This document shows, one piece after another, positions 1-9,002 of a DNA stretch of 64,000 nt. Numbering within the stretch: position 1 is the first letter of the stretch; each line of letters begins with the position of its first letter. The stretch covers positions 1 through 64,000 of the forward strand of contig USAN01000001.1 of the NCBI GenBank assembly GCA_900552645.1. Direction: 5' to 3'. The position numbers and the translations under genes are program-made. Under the pieces are notes generated by a model that had not been told where the DNA came from, did not search any database, and was given only the letters and a program-made list of their open reading frames with translations. This stretch comes from an uncultured Bacteroides sp. Lineage in GTDB: Bacteria > Bacteroidota > Bacteroidia > Bacteroidales > Bacteroidaceae.

Positions 1-55
1 GTCGAAAGACAGCAGATTTACAGTCTGCCCCATTTGGCCACTCTGGTATTTGCCC
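1..55 (-). tRNA. tRNA-Tyr (GTA), 3' part cut by the window edge
   Basis: Read on the minus strand, the 5' acceptor strand begins at 55 (GGGCAAA), followed by a D-arm and an anticodon stem-loop GCAGA-CTGTAAA-TCTGC with anticodon GTA. The variable arm has started and the T-arm lies outside the window. Tyr tRNA is one of the four tRNAs that carry queuosine, and a queH gene is present at 30.2 kb. Seen: stem and anticodon. Inferred: the unseen T-arm is normal. Confidence 0.9.
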
Positions 56-115
56 ATTCGCTCTTAAGAACTTCTCAACTCTCGCGTTGAGTAGGTTTGT
101 TTCTCAATTGCGATG

Positions 116-146
116 CAAAGATACGACTATTTTTTTAATCTCCAAA
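116..146 (-). promoter_or_regulatory. Bacteroidetes-type promoter for tRNA-Tyr
   Basis: On the minus strand TTTG (146-143), 19 bp, then TATCTTTG (123-116), an exact match to the Bacteroidetes -33/-7 consensus. The -33 box lies inside the 3' end of ribH. The transcribed leader contains a small hairpin, CTCAAC/GTTGAG at 74-91, before the tRNA 5' end at 55. Confidence 0.75.
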
Positions 147-621
147 CAAAATCCAACATTTTTATTGCAGTAATTGCACATTCATCGCCCTTGTTACCGA
201 GCTTTCCGCCACTTCTATCTTCTGCTTGTTCCATTGTGTTGGTAGTGATTAAACCGTAAATAACTGGTATATTGCCAGTTGTGTTTAGTTCGGCAAGTCC
301 TTGAGTAGTTCCGGCACAAACATAATCAAAATGTGGAGTATCTCCTTTTATTACGCAACCAATTGCAATAATTGCGTCAACTTTTTCACTTTTCATCATT
401 TGTTGTGCTCCAAAAACTAATTCGAAGCTTCCAGGAACAGTTTGCACAAGAATATTTTCTTCTTTTGCTCCATGTTTTTTTAGTGTATTTACTGCTCCAT
501 TCAATAATGGTATAGTTATATTGTCATTCCACTCCGATACAACTATACCGAAACGCATACTTTCTGCTGATGGAACCGAGTTAAAATCATACTCCGATAA
601 ATTGTGATAAATTGTTGCCAT
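127..621 (-). CDS. ribH: 6,7-dimethyl-8-ribityllumazine synthase
   Basis: Cytosolic enzyme that condenses 5-amino-6-ribitylamino-uracil with dihydroxybutanone phosphate in riboflavin synthesis. The 164-residue length is normal. Visible landmarks are FGIVVSEWND near residue 24, the substrate loop VPGSFELVFGAQ near 62, the phosphate and active-site segment IGCVIKGDTPHFDYV near 87 with the catalytic His, and NKGDECA near the C-terminus. It stands alone, not with other rib genes, downstream of a TPR gene on the same strand. Its last codons overlap the promoter of the downstream tRNA-Tyr. Confidence 0.97.
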   Translation of the reverse strand: MATIYHNLSEYDFNSVPSAESMRFGIVVSEWNDNITIPLLNGAVNTLKKHGAKEENILVQTVPGSFELVFGAQQMMKSEKVDAIIAIGCVIKGDTPHFDYVCAGTTQGLAELNTTGNIPVIYGLITTNTMEQAEDRSGGKLGNKGDECAITAIKMLDFVWRLKK

Positions 622-661
622 ATCTTTTTTTAATAAAAGTTTATAGGTTTATAAAAGAAAA

Positions 662-692
662 AGGTTATCTGTACAATAGATGCAGACAACCT
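662..692 (-). terminator. Terminator downstream of the TPR gene
   Basis: Inverted repeat AGGTTATCTG / CAGACAACCT with one mismatch and an 11-nt loop. On the minus strand it is followed by a T-rich run (CCTTTTTC). It lies between the stop of the TPR gene (720) and the start of ribH (621), so ribH is probably transcribed separately. Confidence 0.65.
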
Positions 693-719
693 CCTTTATA
701 TTTTATTAGTATAGCTCTA

Positions 720-1397
720 CTATTTAATAGAAGCTCTTTCTATATATTTATCAATATCCATAGACTGATAAGATTCGAAATATTTATCTTTGATAAGTTT
801 GTAAGCATTTACAGCTTCGGCATTCTTACCTTGTTTTTCAAATATCTCACCTGCCTGAATTAGATATATAGGACTTAAAGCCTGACTGTCTGCCTTGTCG
901 GCTGCTTTCATTAATGTTGCAGCTGCTTTATCTAATTGTCCTATCTGAGCGTAACAGTTTCCGATTGTTCCTAAAATTGCAGGACTTATCAATTGATCGT
1001 CTGCACTGAACTTATCAAGATACTTTATAGCTTCGTCGTATTTACCTAATTGTGCCAAAGAAATACCGGCATATGCATTAGCAAGATTACCTGCGTCTGT
1101 TCCGCTAAATTCATTTGCTACATTTATGAATCCTTTGTAGCCTAAACTGTCGCCGTTCAAAGCAAGGTCGTAGTTTCCATCATCGAAGTATTCTTCTCCT
1201 CTAAACAATGCTTCAGTAGCTTTCTCTTCTTTTGGTTCAGCTATGAAATGTTTGTATCCCATGTAACCACCAATTAAAATAACTACAGCCGCTACGCCAC
1301 CTAAAAATCTGTTTTTATACTTAATCAAGAATGCTTCAGATGAACTCATAGCCTCATCCAAATTTAATGGATCATGAGTGTGTTTTTTGTCTGTCAT
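720..1397 (-). CDS. Membrane-anchored TPR protein (YfgM-like)
   Basis: 225 residues: a short cytosolic N-terminus, one transmembrane helix near residues 31-50 (FLGGVAAVVILIGGYMGYKHF), then TPR-type helical pairs from about 70 to the end (for example ANAYAGISLAQLGKYDEAIKYL and TIGNCYAQIGQLDKAAATLMKA). This layout fits YfgM-like periplasmic TPR proteins that work with envelope chaperones or the Sec system; the role here is inferred. A TACTTTTG promoter box at 1448-1441 precedes it, and it is divergent from recF. Confidence 0.85.
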   Translation of the reverse strand: MTDKKHTHDPLNLDEAMSSSEAFLIKYKNRFLGGVAAVVILIGGYMGYKHFIAEPKEEKATEALFRGEEYFDDGNYDLALNGDSLGYKGFINVANEFSGTDAGNLANAYAGISLAQLGKYDEAIKYLDKFSADDQLISPAILGTIGNCYAQIGQLDKAAATLMKAADKADSQALSPIYLIQAGEIFEKQGKNAEAVNAYKLIKDKYFESYQSMDIDKYIERASIK

Positions 1398-1543
1398 CGT
1401 ATATTAATTTTTATTATTATCATAAGATTATTATGGTGAGCAAAAGTAGTTGATTTATACGTATTAAAGAAATTTAGAACAACTTTTTTTCAGTAATTAC
1501 TTTTTTTATCTTTAATTTTGTACTGTAAATTAATAATGAATAG

Positions 1544-2668
1544 ATGATTCTAAAACATATATCGATACTTAATTATAAGAATATAGAACAAGTTGAGCTT
1601 GATTTCTCTCAGAATCTTAATTGTATTATAGGTCAGAATGGTATGGGCAAGACAAATATCCTTGATGCTGTGTATTACCTGTCATTCTGTAAAAGTGCTT
1701 TTAACTCAATAGACTCGCAGAATATAATGCATGATCGTGACTTTTTGGTAGTTCAGGGATTCTACGAAACTGAAAGCGGTGATAAAGAAATTATCTATTG
1801 TGGTTTGAAAAGGAAGCAGAAGAAACAATTTAAACGTAATAAAAAAGAGTATACAAGATTGTCGGACCATATAGGATTTATTCCTTTGATTATGGTATCT
1901 CCATCCGATAATGATCTGATAGCAGGTGGAAGTGAGGAGAGGAGGCGATTCATGGATGTTGTAATATCGCAATATGACAAAGAATATCTTGATGCTCTTA
2001 TACGTTACAACAAGGCTTTGGTTCAGAGAAATTCACTTTTAAAGAATGAAGATATGCCTGATGAAGATGTCATGACTATTTGGGAAGAGATGATGGCTGC
2101 ATCGGGAGAAATTGTATATAAAAAGAGACTTACTTTTATAGAGGAATTTATTCCTGTATTTCAATCAATATATTCTAAAATATCTCAAGATAAGGAAAAA
2201 GTAGGATTGAGCTATGAATCTCATGGTGCATTGGGAGGTTTGGCAGAAATTTTTAAAAATAACAGAATTAAAGATAAGATTATGGGCTATTCACTACGAG
2301 GAATCCATAAAGATGATCTTATTATGACGTTAGGTGATTTTCCTATTAAAAGAGAAGGTTCGCAAGGGCAGAATAAGACTTTTCTTATAGCTTTGAAGTT
2401 GGCTCAGTTTGATTTTTTAAAGCGAACAGGTAGTAATACTACACCTATTTTGTTACTTGATGATATATTCGATAAGCTTGATGCTTCGAGAGTGGAACAG
2501 ATAGTCCGTATGGTATCTGGAGATAAGTTTGGACAGATATTTATTACAGATACTAATCGCGAACATCTTGATAAAATTCTTCAAAAAGCAGAAGGAGAAT
2601 ATAAGGTTTTTAACGTTGAGAATGGAGAAGTCAATGAAATAAATAACAATTGCAATGAAAAGGAATAA
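1544..2668 (+). CDS. recF: DNA replication and repair protein RecF
   Basis: 374 residues, normal for RecF, an SMC-like ATPase that helps load RecA through RecOR at gaps. Walker A is GQNGMGKT at 30-37, an ABC signature-like SQGQNKTF lies near 275, and Walker B LLLDDIFDKLD near 302. A TAATTTTG promoter box sits at 1513-1520. The stop overlaps the start of the DUF721 gene by 14 bp, so the two are translationally coupled. Confidence 0.97.
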   Translation: MILKHISILNYKNIEQVELDFSQNLNCIIGQNGMGKTNILDAVYYLSFCKSAFNSIDSQNIMHDRDFLVVQGFYETESGDKEIIYCGLKRKQKKQFKRNKKEYTRLSDHIGFIPLIMVSPSDNDLIAGGSEERRRFMDVVISQYDKEYLDALIRYNKALVQRNSLLKNEDMPDEDVMTIWEEMMAASGEIVYKKRLTFIEEFIPVFQSIYSKISQDKEKVGLSYESHGALGGLAEIFKNNRIKDKIMGYSLRGIHKDDLIMTLGDFPIKREGSQGQNKTFLIALKLAQFDFLKRTGSNTTPILLLDDIFDKLDASRVEQIVRMVSGDKFGQIFITDTNREHLDKILQKAEGEYKVFNVENGEVNEINNNCNEKE

Positions 2669-2945
2669 TGCTTCACAGATAGGTTTGCTTATCAGACAGT
2701 TTATGCGTCAGAATGGTATGGAATCGCCTCTTAATGAATATAGATTGGTCGAAGCATGGAAAGACGTAGTAGGACCGGCTATTGCGAAATATACTACTAA
2801 TTTGTATATAAAGAATCAAATACTATATGTACATTTATCTTCTTCCGTATTGCGCCAGGAACTTATGATGGGACGTGATTTGCTGGTAAAAAACCTAAAT
2901 AATCAGGTAGGTGCTCAGGTTATTGTGAATATAATATTTCGCTGA
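2655..2945 (+). CDS. DUF721 (DciA-like) protein
   Basis: 96 residues with the compact DUF721 pattern: helical N-terminus (LIRQFMRQNGMESPLNEYRLVEAWKDVVG), then a KH-like strand region (YTTNLYIKNQILYVHLSSSVLRQEL). DUF721 proteins include DciA, a loader of the replicative helicase. It overlaps recF by 14 bp, a common DUF721 neighbourhood. Only 6 bp separate its stop from the stop of the convergent cyclo-ligase gene. That it is the helicase loader in this organism is an inference. Confidence 0.85.
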   Translation: MKRNNASQIGLLIRQFMRQNGMESPLNEYRLVEAWKDVVGPAIAKYTTNLYIKNQILYVHLSSSVLRQELMMGRDLLVKNLNNQVGAQVIVNIIFR

Positions 2946-2951
2946 TTTACT

Positions 2952-3506
2952 TTATAATTTACCCTTCTCGGTCCATACTTCATCCATTTTGAAGTCAAAA
3001 TCATCAACGGGTATATTAGTGCTTACCTGAAATTCGAAGCAAATTCCTATTTTCTTTGAATTTATTAAAGGAAGTAATTTGTCATAATATCCTTTTCCTC
3101 TTCCCAAGCGATGCCCTTTATTATCGAAAGAGACTCCGGGTATTATGCTCAGATCTATTTTTTCATATTTATTGAATGCTTCTCCTATTGGTTCTTTTAT
3201 GGAATATATATTATCCATAGTTACATTACTATCATCCCGATACTCCTTCAATTCAAGAATATCTCCTTTTATTACAGGAAGCAATATCGTCTTTCTTGAA
3301 CTCCATTTCTTTATGAAATCTCCAGTTTGAACTTCGTCGGGAAGAGAGTAATATAATAGAATAATCCCTGCCTCTTTAAATGCAGGGATATTTTCTATGT
3401 TTTCAAGCAAAGTATCTGACCATATCTTCAGATTCTCTTTGCTGTATTTTTTTTTCTTTTCTTTTATTTGCCTGCGCAATATCTTTTTTATCTCTTTTGT
3501 TTCCAT
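2952..3506 (-). CDS. 5-formyltetrahydrofolate cyclo-ligase
   Basis: 184 residues; converts 5-formyl-THF to 5,10-methenyl-THF using ATP in one-carbon metabolism. The N-terminal basic segment (ILRRQIKEKKKKY, residues 9-21) and the C-terminal nucleotide motif GRGKGYYDKLL near 136 are typical, as is PGVSFDNKGHRLG. The first 35 codons lie inside the 3' end of the upstream S41 protease gene in another frame. The start is kept because that basic N-terminal helix belongs to the family. Last gene of the dcp operon. Confidence 0.93.
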   Translation of the reverse strand: METKEIKKILRRQIKEKKKKYSKENLKIWSDTLLENIENIPAFKEAGIILLYYSLPDEVQTGDFIKKWSSRKTILLPVIKGDILELKEYRDDSNVTMDNIYSIKEPIGEAFNKYEKIDLSIIPGVSFDNKGHRLGRGKGYYDKLLPLINSKKIGICFEFQVSTNIPVDDFDFKMDEVWTEKGKL

Positions 3507-5145
3507 CTTTTACGTTCTTTACAGGTGGTTGAGGTAAAGATTTTCCATCTTTTAGAACTTCAATTGCTCTTTTTACAGTAGGATCGGTTGCATTAAGATA
3601 CTCTATGTAAGGTTCCATACCCAACATGTTGTATATAATGTTTCCATAAAGATTTTTTTCAAATAACTTTTGTGACTTATACATAAGTATATTTCGGCGT
3701 TTTAATCCTTTACTGTCGGCAAATGAGGCAAACTTTTCAAGTAGATTCTGTCTTTTTAGGTACTTCAGCAAATCGTCTGTATTGGTATATTTGTTGAGTT
3801 CCTGTCTATTATTGTCGGTATACTGGAAAGCAAACTGTATGATAAGTCCCTTGTTTACTGCTGTATTATAGTAAGATGTAGATCCAAGAGTATCTTGCGG
3901 AACGAATATGTCGGGCATTATACCACCTCCACCATAAACCGGTCTGCCTATTCTAGTATTATATACCATGCTTTTGTCTAGTTTGATACTATCCTGCGAG
4001 AAGAACTCTCCATGTTGATATCGAGTTAACAAATCTAGCTCATAGTCAGTATCATTTCCTTTTGAGTAAGGTTTCTGTATACAACGTCCTGAAGGCGTAT
4101 AATATCTGGCAATAGTAAGACGTATAGACGAACCATCACTAAAGTCGATAGGTTGTTGTACAAGTCCTTTACCAAAAGAACGTCGTCCAATTATAATACC
4201 GCGATCATTATCTTGTATAGCTCCTGCAAATATTTCGCTTGCCGATGCCGATCCTTCATCAACCAATACAACTATTGGCATTTTCTGGCTGCTGCCAGTT
4301 CCATTTGAATTGTAATTTTCGCGAGGAGATTTTCTTCCCTGAGTATATACTATTAGGCGATTTTTTGGAAGGAATTCGTTTACCATTTGTATTGCTGCAG
4401 CCATATATCCTCCGGTGTTTCCTCGTAAGTCCATTATTATTCCCTCACAGTTCTCCTGATTTAGTTTAGCAAGCGCTATAAGAAGTTCAGGATAAGTCGT
4501 TTCTCCGAATTTGTCTACTTTTATATATCCGTACTTTTCGTTAACCATATATGCAGCGTTGATACTCTTTACAGGAATATCACCTCTTATTATAGAAAAG
4601 TTCAATGGAGTTTTTTCGCCTGGACGATATATTCCTATTTTTACTTCACTTCCTTTTTCGCCTTTAAGTCGGCGCATAGCTTCACTATTGTTCACTATCT
4701 TTCCAACGAAAGGTTTTCCATCTATTGATATTATTCTGTCGCCGGCCATCAGTCCCACTTTCTCGGAAGGACCTCCTGGAATTACGCTGTTTACGTGAAT
4801 AGTATCATCCTGAATGGTAAACTGAATTCCTATTCCACTAAAACTACCTTTAAGTTCTGCACTTGCGGCTTCCATATCTTTGGCAGGAATATAAGAGGAG
4901 TGGGGGTCGAGTTCAGATAGTATCTGTGGCATAGCATCCTCCACAAGTTCGGCCATGTTTACAGTATCTACATACTGATCATCCACGATTCTCAAAAGTG
5001 CATTAAGCTTGTTTGACGATGTGTTGATAATACCAAGTCTGTTGCCCGAAAAATGATTAGCATAAAAAGTGCCTATCAATATACCGATAACAATGCATAT
5101 AGCTGATATTAATGGTATAAAACGTGATTTGTGGATCTTGCTCAT
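3403..5145 (-). CDS. S41 family C-terminal processing protease (Ctp-like)
   Basis: 580 residues. A signal or anchor helix at 9-28, a helical cap (VDDQYVDTV...LDPHSSYI), a PDZ domain at about 100-190 (FSGIGIQF...GDRIISIDG), then the tail-specific protease core. The catalytic Ser is in DEGSASASEIFAGA near 300 and the catalytic Lys in GRRSFGKGLVQQP about 25 residues later. It cleaves envelope proteins near their C-termini in the periplasm. The C-terminal tail is very Lys/Gln-rich and its last 104 bp also encode the start of the cyclo-ligase. Operon partner of dCMP deaminase, 14 bp apart. Confidence 0.94.
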   Translation of the reverse strand: MSKIHKSRFIPLISAICIVIGILIGTFYANHFSGNRLGIINTSSNKLNALLRIVDDQYVDTVNMAELVEDAMPQILSELDPHSSYIPAKDMEAASAELKGSFSGIGIQFTIQDDTIHVNSVIPGGPSEKVGLMAGDRIISIDGKPFVGKIVNNSEAMRRLKGEKGSEVKIGIYRPGEKTPLNFSIIRGDIPVKSINAAYMVNEKYGYIKVDKFGETTYPELLIALAKLNQENCEGIIMDLRGNTGGYMAAAIQMVNEFLPKNRLIVYTQGRKSPRENYNSNGTGSSQKMPIVVLVDEGSASASEIFAGAIQDNDRGIIIGRRSFGKGLVQQPIDFSDGSSIRLTIARYYTPSGRCIQKPYSKGNDTDYELDLLTRYQHGEFFSQDSIKLDKSMVYNTRIGRPVYGGGGIMPDIFVPQDTLGSTSYYNTAVNKGLIIQFAFQYTDNNRQELNKYTNTDDLLKYLKRQNLLEKFASFADSKGLKRRNILMYKSQKLFEKNLYGNIIYNMLGMEPYIEYLNATDPTVKRAIEVLKDGKSLPQPPVKNVKDGNKRDKKDIAQANKRKEKKIQQRESEDMVRYFA

Positions 5146-5159
5146 TTCTCTATATAAAA

Positions 5160-5591
5160 TTAATCATTCATATCAATATAAACTACCTCAACCATTGCTC
5201 GCTTTAGCAGATTTATTCCATCTTCCAAACGATACTTTTGCGAATATACAACTCTTTTTATGCCTGCCTGTATTATAAGTTTGGCACATTCTATGCAAGG
5301 CGATGCCGTAACATACATTGTAGCTCCGTTACTACTGTTATTTGAACGGGCTATCTTTGTTATAGCATTCGCCTCGGCATGGAGGACGTAAGGTTTTGTC
5401 AATCCATTTTCGTCTTCACATATATTCTCAAATCCTGAAGGCGTTCCATTGTAGCCATCAGAAATAATCATTTTATCTTTTACGATCAAAGCTCCTACTT
5501 TACGGCGGTCACAATATGAGTTTTCCGCCCAAATATTAGCCATTCTGATATATCTTTTGTCGAGTTTATAAAGTTTTTCTTCTTCTGTCAT
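5160..5591 (-). CDS. dCMP deaminase (ComEB type)
   Basis: 143 residues of the zinc cytidine/deoxycytidylate deaminase fold. Zinc ligands are visible in HAEANAI (near 72) and PCIECAKLI (near 99), with VGALIVKDKMIISDGYNGTPSGFENICE giving the substrate-binding loop. It makes dUMP for thymidylate synthesis. It sits in the dcp - lipoprotein - deaminase - S41 - cyclo-ligase operon with gaps of 5-14 bp, placing a dUMP and a folate enzyme together. Confidence 0.93.
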   Translation of the reverse strand: MTEEEKLYKLDKRYIRMANIWAENSYCDRRKVGALIVKDKMIISDGYNGTPSGFENICEDENGLTKPYVLHAEANAITKIARSNNSSNGATMYVTASPCIECAKLIIQAGIKRVVYSQKYRLEDGINLLKRAMVEVVYIDMND

Positions 5592-5596
5592 AGTAA

Positions 5597-6055
5597 TTAA
5601 TTGTTATGCTTGAACTGCATGAATGTATTTTTTTCCTGCGGTGCAATCTGCAATACTTTATCTGTCCCTCTGTAATAAGCGCCGTTCTTCAATGCCTCAA
5701 AATAGACTTTAGCTAAGGTTGATCCGGTTGCTTGTCCGGTATAGCTAATTGTTATTTTCCTACTTTTTCCATCGGCTGTCCATGTACCCGACAAAGAAAC
5801 TCCGTTGGCTCCTGCGGCAAAAGAACCATCCTGTTTGAATAGTATTGTAAATCCCTGCAACTCGGCCAAGCCATTTGTGGGGCTGTATACTGGTTTTGAA
5901 TCAGTAATATTTTCTTTATTCCATTCAGAAGTGGTATACATGTTTAGTAAATGCCATGTTCCACTGCAAAATATAGTATTAACATCATCTTCATTGTTAC
6001 AACTCATCAAGAATGGAAGAGCTATCAACATTAATAAAATAGATTTTGCTTTCAT
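5597..6055 (-). CDS. Lipocalin/META-like lipoprotein (DUF4847 type)
   Basis: 152 residues with a lipobox (LPFLMSC, Cys 19), then CSGTWHLLNMY and later SLSGTWTADGKSRKITISYTG. The repeated GTW pattern is typical of small lipocalin-like beta barrels in Bacteroidales. My recollection is that this matches DUF4847, but I cannot check. Probably an outer-membrane lipoprotein of unknown ligand. Located between dcp (11 bp upstream) and the dCMP deaminase gene (5 bp downstream). Confidence 0.7.
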   Translation of the reverse strand: MKAKSILLMLIALPFLMSCNNEDDVNTIFCSGTWHLLNMYTTSEWNKENITDSKPVYSPTNGLAELQGFTILFKQDGSFAAGANGVSLSGTWTADGKSRKITISYTGQATGSTLAKVYFEALKNGAYYRGTDKVLQIAPQEKNTFMQFKHNN

Positions 6056-6066
6056 ATCAATAAGGT

Positions 6067-8115
6067 TTAGTTTATTATTTCATTCCTTTTTAAAAGAGCA
6101 TCGATAGAAGGTTCCTGTCCGCGGAAACGTTTGTAAAGAGTCATTGGATGTTCGGTTCCTCCTTTAGAAAGAATGTTTTCTCGAAACGATGTTGCTGTTG
6201 CTTGATCGAATATTCCATTCTTCTTGAAAAGAGAAAATGCATCTGCATCAAGTACTTCAGCCCATTTGTAGCTATAGTAGCCTGCAGAATAACCTCCTGC
6301 CATTATGTGAGAAAACTGTACAGACATACAGCATCCATCTATTGCTGGCAGTAAGCGCGTACTTTGAAATGCTTCTTTTTCATATTCCATAACATTACCT
6401 TCAAACTTATCCTTTATATTGTACCAAGCCATATCAAGAAGCCCGAAACTTACCTGACGAAGACATGTGTATCCAATATTAAAGTTAGATGCGTCTATCA
6501 ATTTCTGAATGAATTCAGCGGGGATTTGTTCACCCGATTGATAATGTTTTGCAAATGTATTTAGAAAATCTTTTTCGGTAGCAAAGTTTTCCATAATTTG
6601 TGATGGAAGTTCTACAAAATCCCAGTATACATTGGTGCCACTTAGACTCTTATAGGTTGTATTGGCAAATATTCCGTGCAGTGCGTGTCCAAATTCATGA
6701 AGAAATGTATTTACTTCATTGAAAGTGAGTAAAGATGGAATGTCGCCTATAGGTTTTGTAAAGTTCATAGTAACAGATACGTGTGGACGACTGTTTAAAT
6801 TACCATCTTTCCATTGTTCTTTGTAGCTTGTCATCCATGCTCCCGAACGTTTCCCTTCGCGAGGATGAAAATCGGTATATAATACAGCCAGATATTTGCC
6901 ATCATTATCGAAGACTTCGTATGCTTTTACATCTGGATGATATACTGAAATTTCACTATTCATACGAAAAGTTATTCCGTATAATTTGGTTGCAAGTCCA
7001 AAAACTCCATCTATTACGCTTCCTAATTCAAAATATGGTCTTAATTGTTCTTCATCAATAGAGAACTTTCTGTTCTTTAGTTTTTCCGAATAATATGCCC
7101 AATCCCATGGCATTAGTGTAAAGTCATCACCTTCTATCTCTTTTGCAATCATTTCTACTTCGGCTACTTCCTTATGTGCAGTAGATGTGTAGGCCCCTAT
7201 TAATTCATTAAGAAGGTGGTTTACATTCTCAACACTCTTAGCCATTCTTTTCTTGAGTACATAATCTGCAAAACATTTAAATCCAAGCAACTTAGATATT
7301 TCCAAGCGTATATTTACAAGTTGCTTTACAATGTCTTCATTATTATATTCATTGTCATGAGTACACTGAGTATTGTAAGCCATATATAGCTCCTTGCGTA
7401 ACTCGCGGCATTCGCTGTATTTCATGAATGGCATCATACTTGGAGCATGCAATGTAAAAAGCCATCCGTTATCAATACCCTTGTCTATTGCAAGCATATG
7501 CGAAGCGTTTACAATACTTTGGGGCAATCCGGCAAGTTGGTTTTCGTCTGTTATTAAAAGCTCGTAATTATTTGTTTCCTTAAGATTGTTTTGCGAGAAA
7601 CGTAGAGTAAGTGTACTTAGCTGATTTGTAAGTTCACGATATTTTTTCTTATCTTCATGATGAAGGTTTGCACCATTCAGTACAAAACCTTCAAAAGTCT
7701 TTTCAAGAAGCATCTTTTCTTCTTCATTCAACGATAGCTCATCTTTCTGAATATAAATCTCATTTATTCTTTCGAAAAGTTTCTCATTTAATGTTATGTT
7801 ATTGCTATGTTCAGAAAGAAGAGGCATCATCTTCTGAGCAAGTTCTTCTAGCTCGTCGCTAGTTTCTGCGCTTAGTATATTGCCGAATACGGTTGTAACT
7901 CTGTCCAATAGCATTCCGGTTTTTTCGAGTGCTATTATAGTATTCTCGAAGGTAGGCTTGTCAGTATTTTGTAATATTGAATCAATTTCATCATTCTGTT
8001 CTTTAATACCTTCAATAATGGCAGGCTCATAATCTTCTATTGATATGAGATTAAAAGGAACAGTATTATGTATTGTGTTATATGGAGATAAAAATGGATT
8101 TTTTCTTATATTCAT
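6067..8115 (-). CDS. dcp: M3 family peptidyl-dipeptidase
   Basis: 682 residues, close to Dcp/OpdA length. The zinc motif HEFGHALHG lies at about 468-476 with the third ligand region FVELPSQIMENFA about 25 residues on, and the family C-terminal AGGYSAGYYSYKWAEVLDADAF is intact. No signal peptide is seen, so it is probably cytosolic; it removes dipeptides from peptide C-termini. A TATATTTG promoter box lies at 8143-8136. First gene of a five-gene operon running to 2952. Confidence 0.95.
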   Translation of the reverse strand: MNIRKNPFLSPYNTIHNTVPFNLISIEDYEPAIIEGIKEQNDEIDSILQNTDKPTFENTIIALEKTGMLLDRVTTVFGNILSAETSDELEELAQKMMPLLSEHSNNITLNEKLFERINEIYIQKDELSLNEEEKMLLEKTFEGFVLNGANLHHEDKKKYRELTNQLSTLTLRFSQNNLKETNNYELLITDENQLAGLPQSIVNASHMLAIDKGIDNGWLFTLHAPSMMPFMKYSECRELRKELYMAYNTQCTHDNEYNNEDIVKQLVNIRLEISKLLGFKCFADYVLKKRMAKSVENVNHLLNELIGAYTSTAHKEVAEVEMIAKEIEGDDFTLMPWDWAYYSEKLKNRKFSIDEEQLRPYFELGSVIDGVFGLATKLYGITFRMNSEISVYHPDVKAYEVFDNDGKYLAVLYTDFHPREGKRSGAWMTSYKEQWKDGNLNSRPHVSVTMNFTKPIGDIPSLLTFNEVNTFLHEFGHALHGIFANTTYKSLSGTNVYWDFVELPSQIMENFATEKDFLNTFAKHYQSGEQIPAEFIQKLIDASNFNIGYTCLRQVSFGLLDMAWYNIKDKFEGNVMEYEKEAFQSTRLLPAIDGCCMSVQFSHIMAGGYSAGYYSYKWAEVLDADAFSLFKKNGIFDQATATSFRENILSKGGTEHPMTLYKRFRGQEPSIDALLKRNEIIN

Positions 8116-8202
8116 AAATAAAAATATTTAATTTACAAATATAATAGAAAAAAACGATATACTGACAGCTATTTCATGAGTAAATTTAACGGTTCCAACT
8201 AT

Positions 8203-9000
8203 TTAAAAAAAATGATTTACAGGTCCATGTCCTTTTCCTATCTTGTAACTTGCTCCTGATTCTATAGCTTTGTGTACATAATAGCATGCTTTTCGTACAG
8301 CATCTTGTAGATTCTCGCCTAATGCTACATACGATGCTATAGCCGATGAAAGAGTGCAACCTGTACCATGAGTGTTTGGAGTTATTATTCTAGAAAAACT
8401 AAAATCACTTATTTCACTTGTCATTTTGTCGTAAAGTATATCGGTAAGTTTTTCATCTTCCATATGTCCTCCTTTTACTAAAACAGAAGTATTGAATTTT
8501 TCTGACAGTTTTCTGGATGCTTCATGCATTTTTTTTATCGTATTTATTTCGGTTCCCAATAGTGCTTCTGCTTCCGGAATGTTTGGAGTAATAATAGTAG
8601 CTATTTCAAGAAGTTCATTCTTTAGTGTCTGTATAGCATCTGGCTGCATTAGGTTATGTCCTGATGTCGATATCATTACAGGATCGAGAATAATATTCTT
8701 TACATTGTTTCTTATTAGTATATTCTTTACGCAAATCATTGTTTCGCTATCATGTAGCATTCCAATCTTTACTGCATCTGCTCCTATATCTGTAAGTATT
8801 GCTTCTATCTGTTCACCAATGATATATGCAGGAATTTTCATTACATCTGTTACCCCCATAGTGTTCTGTGCTGTAATTGCTGTAATTGCAGTTGTTGCAA
8901 AACATCCAAGGGCCGATATAGTTTTTATATCGGCTTGTATTCCTGCTCCTCCGCCAGAATCGCTTCCGGCTATTGATAAAACTTTTTTATATTCTTTCAT
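8203..9000 (-). CDS. thiD: Hydroxymethylpyrimidine (phosphate) kinase
   Basis: 265 residues; phosphorylates HMP and HMP-P to HMP-PP for thiamin assembly. Family signatures are SIAGSDSGGGAGIQADIKT at 9-27, TITAQNTMGV, DPVMISTSGHNLM, and the C-terminal TPNTHGTGCTLSSAIA with the catalytic Cys. Last gene of the thi operon, 2 bp after thiF. Confidence 0.95.
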   Translation of the reverse strand: MKEYKKVLSIAGSDSGGGAGIQADIKTISALGCFATTAITAITAQNTMGVTDVMKIPAYIIGEQIEAILTDIGADAVKIGMLHDSETMICVKNILIRNNVKNIILDPVMISTSGHNLMQPDAIQTLKNELLEIATIITPNIPEAEALLGTEINTIKKMHEASRKLSEKFNTSVLVKGGHMEDEKLTDILYDKMTSEISDFSFSRIITPNTHGTGCTLSSAIASYVALGENLQDAVRKACYYVHKAIESGASYKIGKGHGPVNHFF

Positions 9001-9002
9001 GT

